Positions 19,979 to 28,135 of a stretch of DNA of 64,000 bases are shown piece after piece. The position numbers and the translations under genes are program-made. The first letter of the stretch is position 1. Each line of letters opens with the position of its first letter. The DNA is from Chlorobiaceae bacterium. GTDB lineage: Bacteria; Bacteroidota; Chlorobiia; Chlorobiales; Chlorobiaceae. The notes below the pieces were generated by a model. That model ran no database searches, was not told the DNA's origin, and saw nothing but the letters and a program-made list of their open reading frames with translations. The DNA is taken from assembly GCA_013334965.1 (NCBI GenBank), contig JAAXWO010000007.1, forward strand, positions 91,799 through 155,798, read 5' to 3'.

Positions 19979-20752
19979 TCACAGCGAGAAACTGATCTGT
20001 TTCTCTTTTTCGGCAAAGATCTTGGCAGCGAGATACTCCCGGTTCATCCGGGCGATGTTCACGACGGAGATCTCCTTGGGGCACTCGGCTTCACATGCAT
20101 AGGTGTTGCTGCAGTTGCCGAATCCGAGGCTGTCCATGGTGGAGACCATCTTCTGCACCCGGCGCTCAGCTTCGACCCTGCCCTGCGGAAGAAGAGCCAG
20201 ATGCGAAACCTTGGACGAGACGAACAGCATGGCAGAAGCGTTAGGGCAGGAGGCCACACAGGCGCCGCAACCGATACAGGCAGCCGCATCGAACGCTGCA
20301 TCAGAATCGGGCTTCGGGACCGGAATCGTATTTGCATCGGGAATGCCGCCCGAGTTGACCGACACGTAACCGCCGGACTGGATGATTTTGTCGAACGCGC
20401 TCCGGTCGACGATAAGGTCCTTGATGACAGGAAATGCCCCGCAACGCCAGGGCTCGACGAAGATGGTCTCTCCGTTCCTGAACGAACGCATGTGCAACTG
20501 GCAGGTGGTAACCCCTTTCAGCGGTCCGTGCGGCCTGCCGTTGATGTAGAGGCTGCAGGTGCCGCAGATTCCCTCACGGCAATCGTGGTCGAAGGCGACA
20601 GGATCGACGCCCTGGGCAATGAGCTGCTGGTTGAGAATGTCGAGCATTTCGAAAAAGGAGCTGTCGGCAGAGATATCCTCGACCTTGTAGGTTACCAGTC
20701 CTCCTTTGTCCGCGGCGTTTTTCTGACGCCAAATCTTCAGGGTGAAAATCAT
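19979..20752 (-). CDS. sdhB: Succinate dehydrogenase/fumarate reductase iron-sulfur subunit
   Basis: Electron-transfer subunit of complex II, linking SdhA to the membrane cytochrome. 257 residues. The [2Fe-2S] ligands are in [18 protein letters not shown] near residue 60; the ferredoxin-type clusters are in [15 protein letters not shown] near residue 148 and [11 protein letters not shown] near residue 222. In green sulfur bacteria the enzyme probably serves the reductive TCA cycle as fumarate reductase. It follows sdhA by 9 bases. Confidence 0.94.
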   Translation of the reverse strand: MIFTLKIWRQKNAADKGGLVTYKVEDISADSSFFEMLDILNQQLIAQGVDPVAFDHDCREGICGTCSLYINGRPHGPLKGVTTCQLHMRSFRNGETIFVEPWRCGAFPVIKDLIVDRSAFDKIIQSGGYVSVNSGGIPDANTIPVPKPDSDAAFDAAACIGCGACVASCPNASAMLFVSSKVSHLALLPQGRVEAERRVQKMVSTMDSLGFGNCSNTYACEAECPKEISVVNIARMNREYLAAKIFAEKEKQISFSL

Positions 20753-20761
20753 GATCGCTGG

Positions 20762-22702
20762 TTATTTGTAAGATCGTTGAGATGGTGCCACCGTTTCGAA
20801 ATGAAGCTCTTCGCGATGCAGTTCCGGTTCAGAGCCGCTGCCCTTGAACTGCCAGGCGCCGACGAAAGCGAATTCGTCGTCGTTGCGCATCGCTTCGTGG
20901 TCTGGGGTCTGGGACTCCTCACGGAAATGACCGCCGCACGACTCTCTCCGCTGGAGCGCATCGCGCACCATGAGGTCGCCGAGTTCGATGAAGTCCTGGA
21001 CTCTCCATGCCTTTTCCAGCTCGGGATTGTACTCCTTCAGTCCGCCGGGCACCCTGACGTTGGCCTCAAACTCCTTCTTCAGGTCGTCGATCAGGCCGAT
21101 GGCCTTCTTCAGGCCGGCTTCGTTCCTCGACATACCGCAATATTCCCACATGATCTTGCCGAGCTTACGATGGAAATAGTCCACCGACTCGGTGCCTTTA
21201 TTGTTCTTAAGGCGGGACAGGCGATCGCTGACGTTCCGGACAGCCTCATCGAATTCCGGCAGGCTCGTGGAAATCGGAGGCGTATGGATCTCTCCGGAGA
21301 GGTAACCGGAGATGGTATAGGGCAGGACGAAATATCCGTCGGCAAGCCCCTGCATCAGCGCAGAAGCGCCGAGCCGGTTCGCACCATGGTCCGAGAAGTT
21401 GCACTCGCCGATCGCATAGAGGCCGGGAACGGTCGTCATCAGTTCGTAGTCAACCCAAAGGCCGCCCATGGTGTAGTGCACCGCAGGGTAGATCATCATC
21501 GGGGTTTTGTACGGATTGTCGGCGACAATCTGCTCATACATCTGGAAGAGGTTTCCGTAGCGGGCTGCGATTGCCTCCTGTCCGAGTCGCCTGATGGCGT
21601 CGCCGAAGTCAAGATAAACGGCAAGGCCGGTGGTGCCGACACCGTATCCGGCGTCGCAACGCTCCTTGGCCGCCCTTGAGGCGACATCCCTCGGGACCAG
21701 GTTACCGAATGCCGGGTAACGGCGCTCAAGGTAATAGTCTCGCTTCGACTCGGGAATATCCTCCGGCCTGATCTTCTTCTGGCGAAGTTTTTCGGCATCC
21801 TCCTTGTCGAGGGGAACCCATATCCTGCCGTCGTTACGAAGGCTTTCGCTCATCAGCGTCAGCTTGGACTGGAACTCGCCATGCACAGGAATGCAGGTCG
21901 GGTGAATCTGCGTGAAACAGGGGTTGGCGAACAGGGCGCCCTTCTTGTATGCGCTCCAGGCTGGAGTGACGTTCGAGCCCATGGCGTTCGTCGAGAGGTA
22001 GAACACGTTGCCGTAACCGCCTGAAGCTATCACCACGGCATGTGCCGAATGACGTTCAATCTCACCGGTAACCAGGTTGCGAGCGATCACGCCGCGTGCG
22101 CGGCCATCGACAAGCACCACATCCAGGATGTCGCGTCGGTTGTACAACTTCACGTTGCCCTCCGCAATCTGGCGGCTCAGGGCGCTGTAGGCTCCGATGA
22201 GCAACTGCTGACCTGTCTGGCCACGAGCATAGAATGTCCTCGACACCTGGGTGCCGCCGAACGAGCGATTGGCCAGCAGGCCGCCATACTCGCGGGCAAA
22301 AGGAACTCCCTGCGCGACGCAGAGGTCGATGATCTCCGGGCTTATCGAGGCCAGCCGGTATACGTTCGACTCGCGTGCCCGGTAATCGCCACCCTTGATC
22401 GTGTCGTAGAACAGACGGTAAACGTTGTCACCATCGTTCTGGTAGTTCTTGGCTGCGTTGATGCCGCCCTGGGCTGCGATGCTGTGGGCGCGACGCGGCG
22501 TATCCTGGTAACAGAACGCCTTGACGTTATAGCCAAGCTGGCCGAGGGTGGCGGCGGCGGAAGCTCCGGCAAGGCCGGTGCCGACCACGATGATATCGAG
22601 TTTGCGCTTGTTGTTCGGATTGACCAGTTTGCACCCGGCCTTATAGGATGCCCATTGCTCGGCCAGGGGCACCTTGGGTGCCCCTGCGTTCAGGTTAATC
22701 AT
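20762..22702 (-). CDS. sdhA: Succinate dehydrogenase/fumarate reductase flavoprotein subunit
   Basis: Catalytic FAD subunit that interconverts succinate and fumarate. 646 residues from the ATG at 22702 ([17 protein letters not shown]). The dinucleotide-binding motif is [19 protein letters not shown], and the FAD-linking His lies in [18 protein letters not shown]. The second FAD signature is [12 protein letters not shown] followed by [18 protein letters not shown], with [11 protein letters not shown] and [12 protein letters not shown] in the active-site region. The open frame extends to 22819, but that extension overlaps sdhC and looks unlike the family. No strong ribosome binding site is visible at 22702. 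Confidence 0.94.
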   Translation of the reverse strand: MINLNAGAPKVPLAEQWASYKAGCKLVNPNNKRKLDIIVVGTGLAGASAAATLGQLGYNVKAFCYQDTPRRAHSIAAQGGINAAKNYQNDGDNVYRLFYDTIKGGDYRARESNVYRLASISPEIIDLCVAQGVPFAREYGGLLANRSFGGTQVSRTFYARGQTGQQLLIGAYSALSRQIAEGNVKLYNRRDILDVVLVDGRARGVIARNLVTGEIERHSAHAVVIASGGYGNVFYLSTNAMGSNVTPAWSAYKKGALFANPCFTQIHPTCIPVHGEFQSKLTLMSESLRNDGRIWVPLDKEDAEKLRQKKIRPEDIPESKRDYYLERRYPAFGNLVPRDVASRAAKERCDAGYGVGTTGLAVYLDFGDAIRRLGQEAIAARYGNLFQMYEQIVADNPYKTPMMIYPAVHYTMGGLWVDYELMTTVPGLYAIGECNFSDHGANRLGASALMQGLADGYFVLPYTISGYLSGEIHTPPISTSLPEFDEAVRNVSDRLSRLKNNKGTESVDYFHRKLGKIMWEYCGMSRNEAGLKKAIGLIDDLKKEFEANVRVPGGLKEYNPELEKAWRVQDFIELGDLMVRDALQRRESCGGHFREESQTPDHEAMRNDDEFAFVGAWQFKGSGSEPELHREELHFETVAPSQRSYK

Positions 22703-22757
22703 GTACGGTGGATGTTTGCGATAACGTTCATGGAGATCGGAATGCGGTGCCGTGGCA

Positions 22758-23426
22758 TTACCTGAAAAGAATGAACCAGAAAGGAATGACCATGAATCCA
22801 CTGGCGACAATGATGGCATACAGGATGCTTGCCACCTTGATGGTCCCGATGTACTTGTTGTGGTTCATGCCAATGGTCTGGAACGCTGCCTGGACTGCAT
22901 GGTTCAGGTGAAATCCGAGAAAAATGAAACTGACCAGATAAACCGCTGAATACCCCTTGTCGGAAAACAGAAGAATCGACCTCCTGTAAAAATCGTGACG
23001 TTCGACGCCTGCGGGAGGAGCGACCAGCCCGAGCTTCACGAAATAGAAATCGATGAAATGGAGGACAAGGAAGATAAAAACGATGATGCCGCTGTGGAAC
23101 ATGTACCTGGAGAGGGGGGAGGTTTCGCTCATGCTCTTGTGCTGATAGCGCACCGGCCTTGATGCCCGGTTGCGGAAGCTGACGGCGACCCCGATAAACA
23201 TGTGGACGAGAAGTCCTCCGAAAAGGACCACCTCGAAAATTTTGATTACCTGGTTGGTAGCCATGAACCCGGCTGCTGCCGTGAACGATTGCCCGCCGTC
23301 ATTGGCGAGAAGCAACAGGTTGATTCCGAGATGAACCAGAAGAAACATAACCAGAAATAATCCGGCGAGCGCCATGATCACCTTGCTGGTTATGGAAGAA
23401 AGTCGAGTACGCGAAGAGCTGTCCAT
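22758..23426 (-). CDS. sdhC: Succinate dehydrogenase cytochrome b558 subunit
   Basis: Single large membrane-anchor subunit of the b558 type, which holds two hemes and reacts with menaquinone. 222 residues from the ATG at 23426, with five hydrophobic segments and conserved histidines ([51 protein letters not shown]) that are likely heme ligands. The longer upstream frame start is not supported. It is the first gene of sdhCAB and lies 55 bases from the sdhA ATG. There is no separate sdhD, as expected for this enzyme type. Confidence 0.92.
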   Translation of the reverse strand: MDSSSRTRLSSITSKVIMALAGLFLVMFLLVHLGINLLLLANDGGQSFTAAAGFMATNQVIKIFEVVLFGGLLVHMFIGVAVSFRNRASRPVRYQHKSMSETSPLSRYMFHSGIIVFIFLVLHFIDFYFVKLGLVAPPAGVERHDFYRRSILLFSDKGYSAVYLVSFIFLGFHLNHAVQAAFQTIGMNHNKYIGTIKVASILYAIIVASGFMVIPFWFILFR

Positions 23427-23542
23427 AATCCTGATGGTTTCGATAGGAAAGAACAGTGTACGCGAAGGTAAAAAAGTTGACGCAAAAGTAACGTCTCTTT
23501 TCGATAAATGCAAAAGATTTCGAAAACCTTGAGGGGGTAGGG

Positions 23543-24190
23543 CTATCGAGAGACTGGAACCAGCGCAACGGCCCTGACTGGGCTGGCATCTGCGCCTTCT
23601 ACAGGAAGTGGAAGTACGGAAAGGAAAAATCCGGTCTCCGGAAGGGAGGAGAAATTTGTCAGGTTTTCGATCAGGAGGACTCCTGCGCCGAGCAGTTGCC
23701 GGTGGACAGGATAGTGCGCGGAATCGCTGAGGTCAAACGAAGGCGCATCTGCTCCGATGCCCTTGATGCTGAACCCTGAAATCCATGAAGCCGCTTCTTG
23801 GGCGAGGACAGGATAGCCGCTATTATACCCCTCGTGGCCCCAGAACCTCGACCATCCGGTGTGCAGCAGAATAAAATCACACTCCGAAATCAGGGGGCCG
23901 AAGCATTTCAGGGCTTCAAGAGGAACGATGCTGCCAGCTGCGTCACGGAGATCGATGAGCATGCCCTTCCCGTAAAACTGCCCGATGTCGATCCTGTCAA
24001 GGGAGTCCCCCCCTTCGATGATGTGGGACGGAGCATCGAGATGGGTGCCTGTATGCGACGAGAGCCGAATCGACTGCTCGGCGAATCCGTCCCGCCCGAT
24101 CGAACAGAGTGGAGCGAATTCCGGTTGCGGCGTACCCGGCCAGACGGGCATATCTGCTTTTATGGCATGACTCAGGTCGACGATATGCAT
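23543..24190 (-). CDS. Cyclase family protein (kynurenine formamidase-like)
   Basis: 215-residue metal hydrolase of the cyclase/KynB family. The family metal-binding motif HTGTHLDAPSH is intact near residue 46, with IDLRD and LLHTGWSRFWG following, and a C-terminal LPLPVEGADASPVRAVA near residue 195. The ATG at 24190 (MHIVDLSHAI) is preceded by AAGGGA at suitable spacing and is chosen over the frame start at 24211. The substrate is not known; formylkynurenine hydrolysis is only one option. It lies between soxYZ and sdhCAB on the same strand. Confidence 0.86.
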   Translation of the reverse strand: MHIVDLSHAIKADMPVWPGTPQPEFAPLCSIGRDGFAEQSIRLSSHTGTHLDAPSHIIEGGDSLDRIDIGQFYGKGMLIDLRDAAGSIVPLEALKCFGPLISECDFILLHTGWSRFWGHEGYNSGYPVLAQEAASWISGFSIKGIGADAPSFDLSDSAHYPVHRQLLGAGVLLIENLTNFSSLPETGFFLSVLPLPVEGADASPVRAVALVPVSR

Positions 24191-24232
24191 AGGTTCCCTT
24201 TTGCGCGGCAATTCAGCAGGCCTGAAACAGGA

Positions 24233-24538
24233 TCAGATCGAAATGATTGGAAAATCGGATTTTTCACGCTCACCCTTATTGTCGATCCAGGAGATGGTGA
24301 GCGTATCGCCGACCTTCCCGCCCTCGAATTCGAAAGAAAGAAACGGGTCACGGGAAACCCCGGGACCGAATTCAGCGTGGAAAACATCATCCCCTTTGTG
24401 CGATGCCGTAACCTCTTTGATGAAATGAGCAGGAACGAGATTACCGCCCAGATCCTTTCTGCGGCCGGTTTCCATGGGATGCGGTATGAGCAGTTTCACC
24501 GAAACGACCTCACCGGACGCGACAGCCTTTACTTTCAT
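24233..24538 (-). CDS. soxZ: Thiosulfate oxidation carrier protein SoxZ
   Basis: Periplasmic partner of SoxY in the sulfur-carrying SoxYZ heterodimer. 101 residues with an Ig-like fold and no signal peptide, as is usual because SoxZ is exported with Tat-targeted SoxY. Typical SoxZ segments are LIPHPMETGRR, HFIKEVTASHKG and FGPGVSRDPFLSFEFEGG. The ATG at 24538 is preferred over an upstream TTG. It follows soxY by 33 bases. No other sox gene is nearby in this window. Confidence 0.9.
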   Translation of the reverse strand: MKVKAVASGEVVSVKLLIPHPMETGRRKDLGGNLVPAHFIKEVTASHKGDDVFHAEFGPGVSRDPFLSFEFEGGKVGDTLTISWIDNKGEREKSDFPIISI

Positions 24539-24571
24539 GATCAAGTGATTGGTTTGAAATATACGACAGCC

Positions 24572-25030
24572 TCAACCGCAACCGCCGACGCTCACGACGA
24601 CCATTCGCGATGCCCGGTAAAGCCGCTCCCCTGCTTTTGCGATCACGACAACCTTTCCGGTTTCTGCCACCTTGATCCGCAATGAGATGTTCGGGCGCAT
24701 GCGAGGAAGGAGATCGAAAGAGGCGACCAATGGAGAAAAATTCTTCTCCGAAAAAAAGCTGATGCTGGTTATGCCCTGGATAGTCGATGCTACTGACACC
24801 GGCACGAACAGTCCGTCTTCGGCAACCAGAGGAGCCGTAAGCTCAATAGCCGACGAATCTTCGATCGGCAACGACCCGTACTTCTCCCTTACCGCATCCT
24901 CCATGCTGGCAGCCCCGAACGCCCCGGCGTTCCACTTCGCGAGAAGTCGTTCAGGCAATAGCGACACTACGGGAAACGATACGATCGCCCCGCCAAGGAA
25001 TCTGATGAATTGTCGACGGGAAATACCCAT
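24572..25030 (-). CDS. soxY: Thiosulfate oxidation carrier protein SoxY
   Basis: Periplasmic carrier whose C-terminal Cys holds the sulfur substrate during Sox-type thiosulfate oxidation. 152 residues. A twin-arginine signal (ISRRQFIRFLGGAIVSFPVV) at the N-terminus marks Tat export. The C-terminus is VVVSVGGCG: the swinging-arm Cys is present, but the tail ends one Gly short of the usual GGCGG. With soxZ it forms an isolated pair; soxXA, soxB and soxW are not adjacent, so it may work with Sox genes elsewhere or in another sulfur-transfer role. Confidence 0.9.
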   Translation of the reverse strand: MGISRRQFIRFLGGAIVSFPVVSLLPERLLAKWNAGAFGAASMEDAVREKYGSLPIEDSSAIELTAPLVAEDGLFVPVSVASTIQGITSISFFSEKNFSPLVASFDLLPRMRPNISLRIKVAETGKVVVIAKAGERLYRASRMVVVSVGGCG

Positions 25031-25130
25031 GGGCTCTCCTCAAAAAAAGTGTTTCAAATAACACGACTTCGCATGGACGACGGTCTGCCTCACAGGATCG
25101 GGAACCCTCGTGGGCATGCCGACGGAGCGC

Positions 25131-25739
25131 TCAGTGCAGTAATGAATAGCTGATCACCAGCGCATTCGAGTTGATCCCCATGTTCGGCTGGCTTGTCCCG
25201 GCATTGGATAGATGGCGGAACCGGTATCCCATGGTCATCGCGCTTGTGCCGCTGACGGCCACCTGGGCGCCGAGACCGAACTGGTTCAGGAAATTGAACC
25301 CGCCGCTGCCCTGCTCCCGGGTGTCGTTGCTCAGATACATAGGCCCGGTACCGATTTCAGAGACCAGCTTTACCGATGGAGATACGGGATGCTTGTAGCG
25401 GAAAAAAACATTGAGCCCCGTCTCGACACCTGAATCCGGTTTGGTAACCGGATTGAAAAACGGCTCGAGCGCAAACTGAAGGGTTCCTTTTCTGCCCTTC
25501 ATCCCCAGAACGGAGTTGATGTCGAACCCGAACCGCGCATACACCGGCACCGCCTCGAACGAAGCTCTGGAGTGCTTGAGGTGGCCCCATGCATACCCTG
25601 TTCCAACAGCAAACTCATCAAAATGGACGCCCTCAGGTTTTCCGTTCGTACCGGAGGGTTCTCCCGCATGCAATTCAAGAGGCATCAACAGCGCCCCAAG
25701 CAATAAAAGTATTAACGGGCGAAGCTTTTTCGTTCTCAT
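25131..25739 (-). CDS. PagL-like lipid A 3-O-deacylase (acyloxyacyl hydrolase family)
   Basis: Outer-membrane beta barrel of 202 residues with a signal peptide (LRPLILLLLGALLMPLELHAG). The C-terminal third carries GYRFRHLSNAGTSQPNMGIN, which matches the PagL family active-site segment (H-x-S-N with catalytic His and Ser), and the protein ends in a barrel-type aromatic strand, NALVISYSLLH. PagL removes the 3-O acyl chain of lipid A. It lies 100 bases upstream of soxY on the same strand, without obvious functional relation. Confidence 0.82.
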   Translation of the reverse strand: MRTKKLRPLILLLLGALLMPLELHAGEPSGTNGKPEGVHFDEFAVGTGYAWGHLKHSRASFEAVPVYARFGFDINSVLGMKGRKGTLQFALEPFFNPVTKPDSGVETGLNVFFRYKHPVSPSVKLVSEIGTGPMYLSNDTREQGSGGFNFLNQFGLGAQVAVSGTSAMTMGYRFRHLSNAGTSQPNMGINSNALVISYSLLH

Positions 25740-25799
25740 TGGAAAAAGGGATTTATCGTTGTCAATAAATAGTATCGAACCGTGTGCCTCGCAGCGAAC

Positions 25800-26630
25800 C
25801 TATACCATGCCGGAGGCCTCAGAAACCTGGATACGCCCTGAAATGAATTCGACTGAAGCCTTTATGGCCTCTTTGCGCTCACAGTCACAGAAGATCTGGT
25901 GATCCGTTTTGTCCAGCCAGAGTATGGCTTTTTTATCCGTCGGCGTCGAAATGCCGTGCAATACGATATCGGCGCTTTCAGGCAGGACGATACTTTCGTT
26001 CCTGGCGTGCAGTATAAGCGTGGGCGCGACAATGCTCGCCATGAGCTGGCGCGTTTCGCTCACCAGATCGAAAAACGACATGATGGCTGCGGTCGGGGCC
26101 CATTCATAATGTTTAGGCATAACCGAGTTGCGGGGATCGGCGAAACGCGTCGTCAGATCCCAGCGATCCACCAGGCGACTGACGACCGGCGCCAGAAAGT
26201 GCAGCGGCCTGCCCGGTGCGAGTAGAGAAGCCAGTTTGAGCGGAGGGGTTGCAAGAATGATCGAATCGACCATCTCCGGATGCCGGGCTGCCAACTGCAA
26301 CGCCAGAAGGGCGCCCATGCTGTGGCCGATCACCACGACCTTGCCGGCCTGTCCTGTCGTGCTTTTGAGGATGCTCTCGGCATCGTCCAGCCAATCCTGC
26401 CAGGTCACTCCTCGAAGCTGGTCGGGCGATGGGGTACCGTGGCCACGCAGCAACGGCGCAACGACATTCAGGCCGAATCGGTCGAGAGGCGAGAAAAGCT
26501 CCCGTATACTTTCAAGGTTCGCCGTAAAACCATGAAGGATCAGCACACCAGACAGTTTCCTGTTTCCGTTTTCGTTCACCAGCTTTTCGTCGTTCAGAAT
26601 ATTGCCATTATTGCATATAAACGTACGCAA
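25800..26630 (-). CDS. Alpha/beta hydrolase (carboxylesterase/monoacylglycerol lipase-like)
   Basis: Soluble serine hydrolase. LILHGFTANLESIRELFSPL near residue 30 forms the oxyanion region, the nucleophile elbow is VVIGHSMGALLALQLAARHP near residue 101, the acid is probably in TLILHARNES, and the catalytic His is in LWLDKTDHQIFCDCE. This resembles Est30-type carboxylesterases. The first start is a TTG at 26630; a GTG at 26579 would give an N-terminus closer to the family. It is divergent from rlpA. The substrate is unknown. Confidence 0.82.
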   Translation of the reverse strand: MRTFICNNGNILNDEKLVNENGNRKLSGVLILHGFTANLESIRELFSPLDRFGLNVVAPLLRGHGTPSPDQLRGVTWQDWLDDAESILKSTTGQAGKVVVIGHSMGALLALQLAARHPEMVDSIILATPPLKLASLLAPGRPLHFLAPVVSRLVDRWDLTTRFADPRNSVMPKHYEWAPTAAIMSFFDLVSETRQLMASIVAPTLILHARNESIVLPESADIVLHGISTPTDKKAILWLDKTDHQIFCDCERKEAIKASVEFISGRIQVSEASGMV

Positions 26631-26814
26631 CTGCCATTACGTCAGCTTGAGCAAATCGCGACTTTAAATATACAAGGGTCTCAGGAATATTCTGACGAAT
26701 TGGCTATTTTTTCGGAGACCGACGAGGCGCAGAAATATCGTATCTACTGAAAACAAGCTGACGCCTGATGACTATATGACAGAAGTAACCGATTACCAGA
26801 GTTGCCCACTACCA

Positions 26815-27327
26815 ATGACCATGCACAAACGGATTTCGGTACTTTTCATCTTCCTGCTCCTCGCACTCGGAGCCTGCTCAACCACAAGAGAAACATTCAC
26901 TCCGCGCGATACCAGAGGCATCTCGCCCGAAGAGGCCTACCGGCTCGGAAAGATCAAAAACGACCCCTACCTCATTGCAGGACGACTCTATGTGCCGATG
27001 AGCTTTGATCAGGCCTACTCCTATGAAGAGACAGGAGTTGCCTCATGGTACGGCCAGGAGACCCTTGACCAGCATAACGGACAGCCTACCGCCTACGGGG
27101 AAACCTTCGACCCGGACCTGCCCAGCGCAGCACACAAATACCTTCCCCTGCCCATGATCGTAAGGGTCACCAACCTCGAAACCAACGCATCAATCATCGT
27201 AAGGGTCAACGATCGCGGCCCCTTCGTCGACAACCGCGTCATCGACCTGAGCGCCGAAGCCGCAAAACGCCTGGGATTCTACGAAAAGGGAACCGCGAGG
27301 GTGAAGATCGAGTCGGTGTACCGGTGA
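26815..27327 (+). CDS. rlpA: RlpA-like septal ring lipoprotein
   Basis: 170 residues. The signal peptide ends in the lipobox LALGAC, so it is a lipoprotein. The double-psi beta-barrel domain carries GVASWYGQETLDQHNGQPTA followed by AHKYLPLPMIVRVTNLETN and VRVNDRGPFVDNRVIDLSA, the classical RlpA catalytic region with Glu, His and Asp. RlpA proteins cleave naked glycan strands at the septum. No SPOR domain follows, so this is the short form. The ATG at 26821 (MHKRISV) is an alternative start. Confidence 0.9.
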   Translation: MTMHKRISVLFIFLLLALGACSTTRETFTPRDTRGISPEEAYRLGKIKNDPYLIAGRLYVPMSFDQAYSYEETGVASWYGQETLDQHNGQPTAYGETFDPDLPSAAHKYLPLPMIVRVTNLETNASIIVRVNDRGPFVDNRVIDLSAEAAKRLGFYEKGTARVKIESVYR

Positions 27328-27377
27328 AGAATGAACTGATGAAGGATTGAATGCGGCATACTGCCAACGCATAACTC

Positions 27378-28088
27378 TCAACCCTTTCCACAGCATTGCT
27401 TGTATTTCTTGCCGCTACCGCAAGGGCATGGCTCGTTACGGCCCGGCACTCCTGAGGTGCGGCTCCTCAAACGGTCGATTTCACGTTCGTGATAAGGTAT
27501 CCAGAACTCCCTGATACTCAGAACCGCGTCGGGCACTGAAGACCAGAACTCATATTCTTTCTCCTCATCGATCTGGAGCTCGTCCCGAAACATTCCGCCG
27601 GCAATCGAAATAACCGTCGTAGAAGATGCTTCCGATTTATCCCTGAAAAGCGGCTCCCAGGAGCGCTCTCTCATGGTGATTCCCATTATGAAACCGATGC
27701 ACCACAAGCGCGTAGCCCTGCGTCTCGCAACATCATCCTCATAATCAATCATGTCCGGCAACGGCTCGTACTCGTCCGGCTCCTCTGCGAGCTGGTAAAC
27801 GATGACGTTCATCAACTGCATGATGATCCCGATTATCCTGCTTGCCTGCTTTGTCGACTGAAATTGAGGGGAGCCGCCATTTTCAGAGGTATCCCAGACC
27901 AAGGGCAACCACTCGCTTGGCATCAGGATGTCCGGGCCGACGATGATTGCCGTCAGGAATCCGTCGAGCGTTTCCAGCTCCATCGGGTGTTCCAACCCCG
28001 ATTCGAAAAGCAGAAACGTTTCAAGCAAGTCAAGGTCTTTGCCGGTAATTCCGTCGTCAGACGGGTAATCAACAATGCTTTTCATCAT
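27378..28088 (-). CDS. YecA/UPF0149 family protein with SEC-C metal-binding motif
   Basis: 236 residues. The N-terminal two thirds match the UPF0149/YecA helical fold ([25 protein letters not shown] near residue 39; [15 protein letters not shown] near residue 127). The C-terminus is a SEC-C zinc motif, [20 protein letters not shown], the same module found on SecA and on many nucleic-acid-related proteins. No specific role is known. It converges with rlpA and lies immediately downstream of the hsdR end, so it marks the edge of the defence island. Confidence 0.85.
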   Translation of the reverse strand: MMKSIVDYPSDDGITGKDLDLLETFLLFESGLEHPMELETLDGFLTAIIVGPDILMPSEWLPLVWDTSENGGSPQFQSTKQASRIIGIIMQLMNVIVYQLAEEPDEYEPLPDMIDYEDDVARRRATRLWCIGFIMGITMRERSWEPLFRDKSEASSTTVISIAGGMFRDELQIDEEKEYEFWSSVPDAVLSIREFWIPYHEREIDRLRSRTSGVPGRNEPCPCGSGKKYKQCCGKG

Positions 28089-28135
28089 GAAATGTTAAAG
28101 TTCAACAATACACGGATCGCCTCGGAAGACACGAC

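Noticed and set aside
19801..21679. Long plus-strand frame opposite sdhB and sdhA
   Set aside because: Antisense shadow of GC-rich coding sequence, with no motifs.
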